From contig NGFI01000002.1 of assembly GCA_002215645.1 (NCBI GenBank), forward strand, positions 62,001 through 126,000: DNA of 64,000 nt. Direction: 5' to 3'. Each line of letters opens with the position of its first letter. Positions within the stretch are counted from its first letter, which is position 1. Made by a program: the position numbers and the translations under genes. Below, one piece after another: positions 1 to 8,276 of the stretch. The notes under the pieces are model-generated. The model was given only the letters and a program-made list of their open reading frames with translations, was not told where the DNA came from and ran no database searches. This DNA comes from Gemmatimonadetes bacterium 2013_60CM_65_52. GTDB taxonomy: Bacteria > Gemmatimonadota > Gemmatimonadetes > Gemmatimonadales > Gemmatimonadaceae.

Positions 1-138
1 CACACGCAGGGAGACAACCCGCCGGACTTCGACTACGCGTTCAACCTGACGTATGGTCGGGAGTATACCGCGGGTGATCCACTGGTGGTGACGCTTCGAG
101 CGGCGCTCGATGAGGCGACGAGGGAGCGCATGACGTGA
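1..138 (+). CDS. C-terminal end of a protein truncated by the window edge; function not determinable
   Basis: Frame 1 is open from base 1 to TGA at 136-138 (HTQGDNPPDFDYAFNLTYGREYTAGDPLVVTLRAALDEATRERMT*). Confidence 0.55.
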   Translation, partial: HTQGDNPPDFDYAFNLTYGREYTAGDPLVVTLRAALDEATRERMT

Positions 139-223
139 CGCTGAGCCGTGAGCGACGGTGTAATCATGGCGTCGCAGCGCCATCAGGCGTCATCACTGGG
201 CGAAGCCATTGGACAGCACATTT

Positions 224-301
224 ACCACAGAGGACACAGAGTCACAGAGAACGATAAAAGAACGTCGTTGTTTTCTCCGTGCTCTCTGTGTCCTCTGTGG
301 T
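224..301. repeat. Intergenic inverted repeat (long hairpin) with 18-bp perfect arms
   Basis: ACCACAGAGGACACAGAG (224-241) pairs with CTCTGTGTCCTCTGTGGT (284-301); pairing continues imperfectly inward. Confidence 0.85.
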
Positions 302-366
302 GATCAGCCTTTGCGTCCTCAGTGGTAATTCGCTTGATCTCGTCGGAGCCATAGCTCACGTCCGAA

Positions 367-1722
367 TCATGCCGTGACTGCCTCCGCCGCCATCACGCGA
401 TTCGTCGATCTGGCTCCCGCATCGTCTCGCACGAATGCCACGAGCGCACTCGCCACCAGCAGACATATGCCACCGAGCATGACGACATAGAGCGGCGCAT
501 TCGGGTTGTCCTCGCCGAACAGGTATCGCGTCAGCGGCCCAAACCCGACTGAGGCGATGATCTCGGGAATGACGATGAAGAAGTTGAACACGCCCATGTA
601 GACGCCCATGCGATGCGGAGGCAGCGCCGTGGACAGAATCGCGTACGGCATCGAGAGAATGGACGCCCACGCGATGCCGACGCCGATCATCGACAGAATG
701 AGCATGTGGCGGTCGTGAATGGCATACACCGATAGAAGCCCGATGCCTCCGCACACGAGCGCCGCCGAATGAACGAACTTGCGGCTCGTGGCTGCGGCGA
801 TCTTCGGCAGCGCGAGCGCCACGATGAAACACGTGATCGAGTAGAAGGCGAACGCGAAGCCGCCCCACTCCATGCCGCGCGTATAGAGATCGGATTTGGG
901 ATCGGTGGCGCCGAAGACGTGGCGCGCCGTCGCCGGGACGAAGAAGAGCCACATGCAGAAGAGACCGAGCCACGTGAACAACTGCACCGCGGCCAGCTGT
1001 CGCATGGTCGCGGGCATCTCGCGGATGGATTCCACGATCTCCCTCAGCAGTGGCCGGATGCCCAGGCTGCCCTTTCGCGCCCGCTCGAAGGCCGCCATGT
1101 CTTCCGGGGGAAACTCGCTCGTGGTGAAGACGGTCCACATCACGGCGAGCAGAAACACTACGGCGCCGGCCTGAAATGAGTACTTCACCGTGAGCGGAAT
1201 TCCGCTGGCGGTGTTGCCGTGGACACCAAGCCATCCGAGGAGAAATGGGAGCGCGTTGGCGAAGCTGGCTCCGATGCCGATGAACAGCGACTGCATCACG
1301 AAACCCGACGTGCGCTGCGAGACGTCCAGCTTGTCCGCGACGAACGCGCGGAACGGCTCCATCGAGACGTTGATGGAGGCGTCGAGAACCCAGAGCAGCG
1401 TCGCCGCCATCCAGAGTGTGCTCGACAAGGGCATCATGATGAGCGCGGCGGACGCGAGAATGGCGCCCGTGAGGAAGTACGGCCGACGTCTGCCGAGCGC
1501 GCCCCACGTTCGATCGCTCAGCGCACCGACGATGGGCTGCACCAGCAATCCGGTGACGGGCGCCGCGAGCCACAGCAGCGGCACCTGATCCGGCCGTGCC
1601 CCGAGCCGCTCGTAGACGGCCGACATGTTGGCGAGCTGAAGTCCCCAGCCGAATTGAATGCCGAGAAATCCGAAGCTCATGTTGAACATCTGGGCCGGAG
1701 TGAGGCGCGGTCGCTGAGTCAT
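367..1722 (-). CDS. MFS (GPH/SLC45-like) sugar transporter
   Basis: MTQRPRLTPAQMFNMSFGFLGIQFGWGLQLANMSAVYERLGA...; multiple TM segments, SDRTWGALGRRRPY motif; next to two GH13 genes. Start placed at 1722, not the ORF-track start. Confidence 0.85.
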   Translation of the reverse strand: MTQRPRLTPAQMFNMSFGFLGIQFGWGLQLANMSAVYERLGARPDQVPLLWLAAPVTGLLVQPIVGALSDRTWGALGRRRPYFLTGAILASAALIMMPLSSTLWMAATLLWVLDASINVSMEPFRAFVADKLDVSQRTSGFVMQSLFIGIGASFANALPFLLGWLGVHGNTASGIPLTVKYSFQAGAVVFLLAVMWTVFTTSEFPPEDMAAFERARKGSLGIRPLLREIVESIREMPATMRQLAAVQLFTWLGLFCMWLFFVPATARHVFGATDPKSDLYTRGMEWGGFAFAFYSITCFIVALALPKIAAATSRKFVHSAALVCGGIGLLSVYAIHDRHMLILSMIGVGIAWASILSMPYAILSTALPPHRMGVYMGVFNFFIVIPEIIASVGFGPLTRYLFGEDNPNAPLYVVMLGGICLLVASALVAFVRDDAGARSTNRVMAAEAVTA

Positions 1723-1724
1723 GT

Positions 1725-3341
1725 TCAATGGGCGGCTGTGAGATCGAAGACGTATGCGTGAGTTGGCGCGAGGACCGCAAGTGGGACGAATGCGTCGATA
1801 CGGCCGTCGCTGCTGGCGTGGATGGATGCGGCCCGCGTCGAGTCGAGAAGGCTCTCGAGATGCCAGCGGCCCGGCGCAAGGGCGCCCGCTGCGGACGTGA
1901 GCGAAAGTCCGGCAAGCGGCGCATCGCCAAGATTCGCGACGACGAGCGCCGCGCGCCGTCCGTCGCGTCTGACGTATGCGACGGCCGCGTCGCTGCTCGC
2001 GGAGACTGGAACGATGCGTCCCGCTGCAAGTGCGGAATGCTGCGCACGCAAATGGATGAGCGCGCGATGAAGGTTGAGCAGTGACGCGGGATCGTGGTCC
2101 TGTGACTCCACGGTGATGCTCGAGGAGTCGGATTGCAGCCGCTCCCAGGGCCGCCCGGCGGTGAATCCGGCGCCTGGCTCGGCGCTCCATTGCATCGGTG
2201 TGCGAAGCTGCTCATCGGGCTTCGACCCCGTCATGCCGATCTCCTCGCCATAGTAGACGAAAGGGACGCCTGGCATGGTCAGCATGATGGTCGCCGCCAC
2301 CGCCGCCTTCCGCATGTCGCCGCCAAGCTCTGTGCGCGTTCTCGGTTGATCGTGATTGCGCAGAAATGGCGACCATCGCGCATCGGGAATCGAGTCCTGC
2401 AACAGCAGCGCTGCGGGAACGATGCCCTTCCCCGTTCCGCGCCTCACGCCGGAGATGATGCTGTCCGCCAGCTCGAAGGCGAAATAGGAGTCGAGTTGAT
2501 CCGGATAGTACGTGCGCATCGTACGCGTATCGTAGGTAACCTCACCGACCGTGTACGACGCCGGGGCAATGTTGCGCACGTACTTCCCGTACTCCGCAAG
2601 CACGGCGTGCGTCCCCTCGGAATGAACGATGTGACCCGGTTCCTCGACGAGATACGGCACAGCATCCAGCCGAAATCCGTCAGCACCCATGTCCTCGAGC
2701 CAGAAGCGAGCAATCGCCTTCGCCTCGGCGAGCACAGGCGGATGCAGATAGTTGAGGTCGGGCATGCCACTCCAGAAGAACCCATAGTACCACTCGTCGC
2801 GTACGGGCGACTTGTGCCAATTGCTCTGTCCCCACGGATTGAGTTCGGCCGGCTTCGTGGGTGACCAGCGGTACCATGCGCGATAGGGCGACGCCGTATC
2901 CCGCAGCGCCGCGCGAAAGTACGGATGCTCGCTCGACGAGTGATTGAGCACCATGTCCACCAGCACGCGAATGCCGCGCTTGTGCGCGGCGGCCATGAGC
3001 CGGCGGAAGTCTTCATTCGTGCCGTAATCTCGAGCGACGCGATAGTAATCCGTCACGTCGTACCCGTGATAGCTCGGCGATTCGGCCACGGGCATCAGCC
3101 AGATGCATCGCGCACCGAGGTCGCGATGTGAGCGCGGATTGCCGTCGTTGATGTAGTCGAGCTTCCGGATCAGGCCCTCGAGATCGCCGATGCCGTCTCC
3201 GTCACTGTCCTGAAAGGAGCGGACGAATACTTCATAGCACGTCGCGCCGCGTGTCCACGTTGGGAGCGGACGCTGCGCACGAGCCGAGCTGGCCGCAAGC
3301 AGCACCGCCGCTCCCACCATGTGGCGTGACCAGCGCATCAC
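1725..3341 (-). CDS. Exported alpha-amylase/alpha-glucosidase family protein (GH13)
   Basis: Signal peptide MMRWSRHMVGAAVLLAASSARA; GDGIGDLEGLIRKLDYIND, VDMVLNHSS, DGFRLDAV, FLRNHDQPR GH13 motifs. Confidence 0.9.
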   Translation of the reverse strand: MMRWSRHMVGAAVLLAASSARAQRPLPTWTRGATCYEVFVRSFQDSDGDGIGDLEGLIRKLDYINDGNPRSHRDLGARCIWLMPVAESPSYHGYDVTDYYRVARDYGTNEDFRRLMAAAHKRGIRVLVDMVLNHSSSEHPYFRAALRDTASPYRAWYRWSPTKPAELNPWGQSNWHKSPVRDEWYYGFFWSGMPDLNYLHPPVLAEAKAIARFWLEDMGADGFRLDAVPYLVEEPGHIVHSEGTHAVLAEYGKYVRNIAPASYTVGEVTYDTRTMRTYYPDQLDSYFAFELADSIISGVRRGTGKGIVPAALLLQDSIPDARWSPFLRNHDQPRTRTELGGDMRKAAVAATIMLTMPGVPFVYYGEEIGMTGSKPDEQLRTPMQWSAEPGAGFTAGRPWERLQSDSSSITVESQDHDPASLLNLHRALIHLRAQHSALAAGRIVPVSASSDAAVAYVRRDGRRAALVVANLGDAPLAGLSLTSAAGALAPGRWHLESLLDSTRAASIHASSDGRIDAFVPLAVLAPTHAYVFDLTAAH

Positions 3342-4738
3342 CGCACGAGCACGCGATAGCCGTGAGCCGGTACGTCGACCTTTCCATCACGGCCGAGCGA
3401 CGCCTGCGTGTGGGCGTACCAATCCGTGTACGAGCCTGGGGCTCCGAATGCGGTATACGACACCGTTCGTGGCGAGTCGCCGAAATTCACCATCACGACG
3501 ACGGTGTTCTTTCCACGCGTGCGACTGAACGCGTATACCCGGTCGCCGCCATCCGTCGCGAGATGCGACTGCACGCCGCCCCACGCACCGTTCCACAGCG
3601 CGCCATTGCGATGCTTGAGGGCGATCGTGGTGGAGTAGAACGACGCGAGCGACGGACCGTTCCAGTCCACGGTGTCCTTCTCGAAGAAGCGCAGCCGTTT
3701 GTGCAGACTCGCTTCCTGGCCCGTGTATAGCAGGGGCATCGACTCGCTCATCGTGGCACTGAGCACGAACGCGGCCTGATGATTTTCACCCATCCTCTCG
3801 AACTCGGTGCCGTTCCAACTGTTCTCGTCGTGATTGCTGGTGAAGTACATCCGGAAGGCCGTCGCCGGATACGTGGCCGCCTGCTTCACCAGGTACGCGT
3901 CGATGTCGCTCGTGGGCCGCTTGCCCTGCGCCAGCTCGTTCAACAGATGGTGGAATTCCCAGCCGTACGTCATGTCGAAGGCAACATACAGCGCCGGGTC
4001 CTCCGCCTCGGCCAACCAGAACAGATCGCGCTTTACGCGCGCGAGCTCCGAGTGCGCTTCGATCCAGAAGTTCGTGGGGACGCCGCCGGCGACGTCGCAG
4101 CGAAACCCATCCACGTTCATCGCGTCGAGCCAGTACCGCATGTCGGCGATCATGGCGCGCCGCATGGCGGGGTTGTCGTAGTTCAGCTCCGCGACGTCCG
4201 TCCAGTCGGTTTCGTGGTTCTCGTTGTCGCGCGCGTTCATGATCGAGCCGTCCGCGCGGTGGACGTACCAGTCCGGGTGTTGCGTGATCCACGGGTGGTC
4301 GAATGCGGTGTGATTCGGCACCCAGTCGAGGACAACGCGGAGGCCCTGTCGGTGCGCGGCGTCAACGAATGCCTTGAAGTCGGCCTTCGTACCGAATGCG
4401 GGGTTGACCTCGGTGTAGCTGGAGACCGAATACGGGCTGCCGAGCACTCCTTTTCTTCGCGCCACGCCGATGGGCTGGATGGGCATCACCCACACGACGT
4501 CGATGCCGAGGCGGCGAAGCCGTGGGATATGGGGAATCAGCGCCGAGATGGTGCCTTGGGGCGTGTATTGCCGCACGTTGATCTCGTAGATTGCGGCGCT
4601 ACGGGTCCATTTCGGGGGAGTGTGCGTCGGCGGCGGAGCCTGGGGAGACGCTGTTTGGCTGCCTGCGAGCGCCGTTACGGTCACGATGAGGGCGGCCCGC
4701 ACGAGGGCGCAAAGTTTCACGCAATTGTCGGTTGCCAT
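3338..4738 (-). CDS. Exported alpha-amylase family glycosyl hydrolase (GH13)
   Basis: VVLDWVPNHTAFDHPW, VDGFRCDVAGG, SNHDENSW motifs; N-terminal signal-like segment; start overlaps the downstream GH13 gene by 4 nt. Confidence 0.9.
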   Translation of the reverse strand: MATDNCVKLCALVRAALIVTVTALAGSQTASPQAPPPTHTPPKWTRSAAIYEINVRQYTPQGTISALIPHIPRLRRLGIDVVWVMPIQPIGVARRKGVLGSPYSVSSYTEVNPAFGTKADFKAFVDAAHRQGLRVVLDWVPNHTAFDHPWITQHPDWYVHRADGSIMNARDNENHETDWTDVAELNYDNPAMRRAMIADMRYWLDAMNVDGFRCDVAGGVPTNFWIEAHSELARVKRDLFWLAEAEDPALYVAFDMTYGWEFHHLLNELAQGKRPTSDIDAYLVKQAATYPATAFRMYFTSNHDENSWNGTEFERMGENHQAAFVLSATMSESMPLLYTGQEASLHKRLRFFEKDTVDWNGPSLASFYSTTIALKHRNGALWNGAWGGVQSHLATDGGDRVYAFSRTRGKNTVVVMVNFGDSPRTVSYTAFGAPGSYTDWYAHTQASLGRDGKVDVPAHGYRVLVR

Positions 4739-4883
4739 TTGTCCCGAATCAGTGCAAAGTAGCGGTAGCCTGGGCTCGGCCCTCGGCCCAAGTTCCGATC
4801 AGTCTGCTGGAAACACAAGACCGCCCACCGCAATTTCTTGCGCTGGCGTTTGCGAGACCATCCGCCCAAAGCGCATACGGATC

Positions 4884-5921
4884 ATGGGAAAACGCGTCAC
4901 CCTTCGTGACATCGCCAAGACCGTCGGCCTCTCCATGGCCACCGTCTCACGCGCGCTGGCCGATCACCCCGACATCAGCAGCGACACCAAGGAACGCGTG
5001 CGCAATGCGGCGCAGGCGATGAGCTACATCCCGAACTACCGCGCGCGATACATGCGCGCCAAGCACTCTCGGCTCATTGCGCTCATCGTCCCCGAGATGA
5101 ACACGTTCTTCGTGCCGTCGATGATCAGCGGCATCAATCACGTCGTGCAGCAGAACGACTATTCGCTCATCGTCTTCCAGTCGGACAACGCCATCGTGCA
5201 GGAGCGCCGCCTGGTCGAGTACTGCACGCATCTCTCCGCCGACGGCGTGCTGCTCGTGCTCTCCTCGGAGACGTCCGACCTCCAGCACCTCGAGGTACTG
5301 CGCGAATGCGGCATTCCCGTGGTGTTGCTGGACCGCACCATGGAGACGACGAAATACACCACCATCACCATCGACGACCAGGAAGTGGGACGCGAGGCCG
5401 CGGCGTACCTCATCAGCCATGGTCACAAACGCTGTCTTGGCGTGTTCAGCGATCCACGCCAGCGCATCAGCGCCCACCGGCTTCGCGGCTTCCGGCGGGC
5501 GCACACGGAAAACTCCATTCCCCTGGCCGATTCGCAGATCGTGCGTGTGTCCGTCATCGACGAGCTGGCGTCAGCGCTGGAGAAATCGCTCGACGCGCAC
5601 CCCGACACGACAGCGGTTTTCACGATGACGGACGAGCTGCTGGTGCATACCCACCATCTCCTGTCCAGACGCGGACTGCGCATCCCCGAGGATGTCTCGC
5701 TGTTCGGCATCAGCGACGGGCAGGCGCCACTGTTCCTGCACCCGAACGTCACGCACTTGCGGCACTCCGGCGTCGAGGTCGGTGAGCGCACCGCGCACAT
5801 CCTCATCGGGATGATCGAGCACAACTCCGACGCCATGATGGACGTGCGGATTCGCACCACGCTCGTGGAGCTCGGATCCGTGGCGACGCGCTCGCGCCCG
5901 CCGGCCAAGCAGCGTCGCTGA
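4884..5921 (+). CDS. LacI-family transcriptional regulator
   Basis: MGKRVTLRDIAKTVGLSMATVSRALADHPDIS HTH followed by periplasmic-binding-like domain; divergent from the GH13 operon. Confidence 0.93.
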   Translation: MGKRVTLRDIAKTVGLSMATVSRALADHPDISSDTKERVRNAAQAMSYIPNYRARYMRAKHSRLIALIVPEMNTFFVPSMISGINHVVQQNDYSLIVFQSDNAIVQERRLVEYCTHLSADGVLLVLSSETSDLQHLEVLRECGIPVVLLDRTMETTKYTTITIDDQEVGREAAAYLISHGHKRCLGVFSDPRQRISAHRLRGFRRAHTENSIPLADSQIVRVSVIDELASALEKSLDAHPDTTAVFTMTDELLVHTHHLLSRRGLRIPEDVSLFGISDGQAPLFLHPNVTHLRHSGVEVGERTAHILIGMIEHNSDAMMDVRIRTTLVELGSVATRSRPPAKQRR

Positions 5922-5952
5922 TCCATCGGCCCGCGCCGCGACGGTACGGGAG

Positions 5953-6636
5953 TTGAAGCAGCTAGGGCCGATGGGCATACGCTTTCGCAATCGTCGAGAC
6001 GCCGGACAGCGGCTGGCGAAGGACCTCGCGTCCTATGCGCGCCGCGACGACGTGCTCGTCCTTGCGCTGCCCCGCGGCGGCGTCCCCGTCGGCGCGGTCG
6101 TCGCCGATACGCTCGAGCTTCCGCTCGATGTGTTCGTCGTGCGAAAGCTCGGCCTGCCCGGACACGAGGAGCTCGCCATGGGTGCGATTGCCAGCGGTGG
6201 CGTCCGCATTCTCGACCGGGACCTGATTCGCCTGGCGCGCGTTCCGGCGGCGGAGGTCGAGCGAGTGACCGCGCGCGAAATGGCGGAGCTGGCGCGTCGC
6301 GAGCGGTTGTACCGTGACGGGCGCTCCCTGCCCGACCCGCGCGGCAAGACGGTCATCCTCGTGGACGACGGCCTCGCCACAGGCTCCACGATGCGCGCGG
6401 CCGTCGAAGCGTTGCGCCTCGAGGGCCCGTCGCGAATCATCGTGGCTGTGCCCGTCGCGGCTGCCGAAACGTGCAACGCGCTCCGCCAGGTCGCCGACGA
6501 GGTCGTGTGCTCGGAGACGCCGGAGCCGTTCATGGCGGTCGGCTCGTGGTATCAGGATTTCTCGCAGACGAGCGATGCGGAAGTGCACGAGCTTATCGGA
6601 GGGAGGAGCTCGGCTCCGAAATTCTCTCTACCGTAA
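5953..6636 (+). CDS. Phosphoribosyltransferase-family protein
   Basis: FRNRRDAGQRLAKDLASYARRDDVLVLALPRGGVPVGAVVADTL and VILVDDGLATGSTMRAAVEAL PRPP-loop; real start may be 5971. Confidence 0.88.
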   Translation: MKQLGPMGIRFRNRRDAGQRLAKDLASYARRDDVLVLALPRGGVPVGAVVADTLELPLDVFVVRKLGLPGHEELAMGAIASGGVRILDRDLIRLARVPAAEVERVTAREMAELARRERLYRDGRSLPDPRGKTVILVDDGLATGSTMRAAVEALRLEGPSRIIVAVPVAAAETCNALRQVADEVVCSETPEPFMAVGSWYQDFSQTSDAEVHELIGGRSSAPKFSLP

Positions 6637-7054
6637 GCGCCACTTCGTGCTCGCTCACGCGCCCTCCGCTCAGTGCAGCGCGCGCGAGATCCGCCTGTGA
6701 TACGATGCCGACGCAGCAGCCCGATGCATCCACGACAGGCACGCGGCGCACCTGCTGATCCGCCATGACGCGCTCCACGGCTCGAACATCGTCGTCGGGC
6801 GTGCAGCAGCAGATGTCGCGCGTGATGACGTCCTCGACCTTGGTGTCGGGGCTCAGTCCGTCGGCGAGCGCGCGTATGGTGAGATCGCGATCCGTCACGA
6901 TGCCCACGACGTGACCGTGCTCGACCACGGGGACGGAGCCACAGTCGTGATCGCGCATCTTCTGCGCGACATCCCGCAGGGAATCCTGCGGAGAGCAGAG
7001 ACAGGGATCCGCGGTCATGATGTCCTTTGCTTTCATGAGAACCTCCGGAGACAT
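6593..7054 (-). CDS. CBS-domain pair protein
   Basis: KAKDIMTADPCLCSPQDSLRDVAQKMRDHDCGSVPVVEHGHVVGIVTDRD... tandem CBS motifs. Confidence 0.88.
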   Translation of the reverse strand: MSPEVLMKAKDIMTADPCLCSPQDSLRDVAQKMRDHDCGSVPVVEHGHVVGIVTDRDLTIRALADGLSPDTKVEDVITRDICCCTPDDDVRAVERVMADQQVRRVPVVDASGCCVGIVSQADLARAALSGGRVSEHEVALTVERISEPSSSLR

Positions 7055-7106
7055 ATCCGGAGTGTGCGGAGCGAATCACATGCCGTGGACCGGTCCTACT
7101 GTACTG

Positions 7107-7394
7107 CTACCTGCCCGCAGCGGAATCCCGTGTTCGGCAAGTCGTCCGACGACGCGGACACTTTGACATACCCTCGCATCCACCCGGTGGCGAGCGAATC
7201 GCTCCCACCGACTTCGACGTGATCATGTCGGGCGACAGGACCTTGACGGCGAGATTCCGCTTGAGCGCCAAGTCGTGCACGAGGAACACGACGGCGAAAC
7301 TTCCTTGGCCGAGCGTTCGCTCCACGGCATATCCGTCGCCCAGCGCGGCGGCGAGTCGTAGCGCGAGGTCAGTCGAGTCCGTCACGCGGCCCAT
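7107..7394 (-). pseudogene. Truncated Ser/Thr protein kinase: N-terminal remnant only
   Basis: LALRLAAALGDGYAVERTLGQGSFAVVFLVHDLALKRNLAVKVLSPDM is the kinase glycine-rich loop and VAIK-like lysine, then unrelated residues and a stop. Confidence 0.7.
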
Positions 7395-7459
7395 GATGGC
7401 GCATCTGGCGCCTGCACGCCAGTAACGAGATGACGACAAACAGCCCCTTGCAGGCTGGG

Positions 7460-7492
7460 TGTATGTACTTTAACATTGATTGTATATACTTT
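7460..7492. promoter_or_regulatory. Candidate TA operator: AT-rich direct repeat 21 bp apart
   Basis: TGTATGTACTTT (7460-7471) and TGTATATACTTT (7481-7492) directly upstream of the antitoxin start at 7507. Confidence 0.55.
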
Positions 7493-7506
7493 TACCAGAG
7501 GGCCGC

Positions 7507-7758
7507 ATGGCAAAGAAGAAGGCGACGGCATTGAGCGCGACACCGAAGCGGGTGAGCGAGCCCAAGGTTGCCATGAGCTATCGCTTGTCGCCGGTCCGCA
7601 TTGCTCGGGCGCAGCGAATCCTCGGTGCGGCCAATGCCACGGCGACCATCGAGGAGGCGCTCGACGCAGTCATCTTCCGCCGCGAGCTCATGGAAGGCAC
7701 ACGTCGCTCGCTTGGCATTTCGGTAACCGCTGCGTTTCCGGACGACTCGAGGAAGTAG
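7507..7758 (+). CDS. VapB-like antitoxin
   Basis: YRLSPVRIARAQRILGAANATATIEEALDAVIFRRELMEG, typical VapB-type core; immediately followed by a PIN-domain gene. Confidence 0.75.
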   Translation: MAKKKATALSATPKRVSEPKVAMSYRLSPVRIARAQRILGAANATATIEEALDAVIFRRELMEGTRRSLGISVTAAFPDDSRK

Positions 7759-7772
7759 CAGGCCGACCAACC

Positions 7773-8225
7773 GTGCGCGCCGAACGCCGATACACCATCG
7801 ACACGAATCTGTACATCGACGGGATGCGGACGGCCGACGGCAATGCGGGGTTGTGCGCGTTTCACGCTGCGTATGCGCCCTTTGAACATCTCAGCGCCGT
7901 TGTCGTCCAGGAACTGCGCGCCGGAGTACGCGGCTCAGCGGCGGCCCGGCTGGAGGCGGCTGTCATCGCGCCGTTCGAGCGGCGCGGCCGCCTCGTCACG
8001 CCGAGCTACGAGGCGTGGAAGGAATCCGGGCGTGTGCTCGCCGAGCTCGTTGGTGGTGCCGAGTGGTCGTCGGTGTCCCGCAGCTTCGTAAACGATGTGT
8101 TGCTGGCGATGTCATGTCGCGAATCCGGGATGGTTCTCGTGACGAAGAACCTGCGCGACTGTGCGCGAATTGCCGCCATTCGGAAGTTCGACTATGTCGC
8201 GCCCTGGCCGGTCCCAGCACACTAA
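7773..8225 (+). CDS. PIN-domain VapC-like toxin (GTG start)
   Basis: YTIDTNLYIDGMR, VVVQELRAG, FVNDVLLAMSCRE, VLVTKNLRDCARI PIN motifs. Confidence 0.8.
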   Translation: MRAERRYTIDTNLYIDGMRTADGNAGLCAFHAAYAPFEHLSAVVVQELRAGVRGSAAARLEAAVIAPFERRGRLVTPSYEAWKESGRVLAELVGGAEWSSVSRSFVNDVLLAMSCRESGMVLVTKNLRDCARIAAIRKFDYVAPWPVPAH

Positions 8226-8234
8226 CGGAGGTCA

Positions 8235-8272
8235 GTAGGTCGGCGGTACAGTAACGGCGTTTGCCGACCTAC
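8235..8272. terminator. Convergent intergenic hairpin, possible bidirectional terminator/REP-like element
   Basis: GTAGGTCGGC (8235-8244) and GCCGACCTAC (8263-8272), perfect 10-bp arms between convergent genes. Confidence 0.6.
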
Positions 8273-8276
8273 CGTC

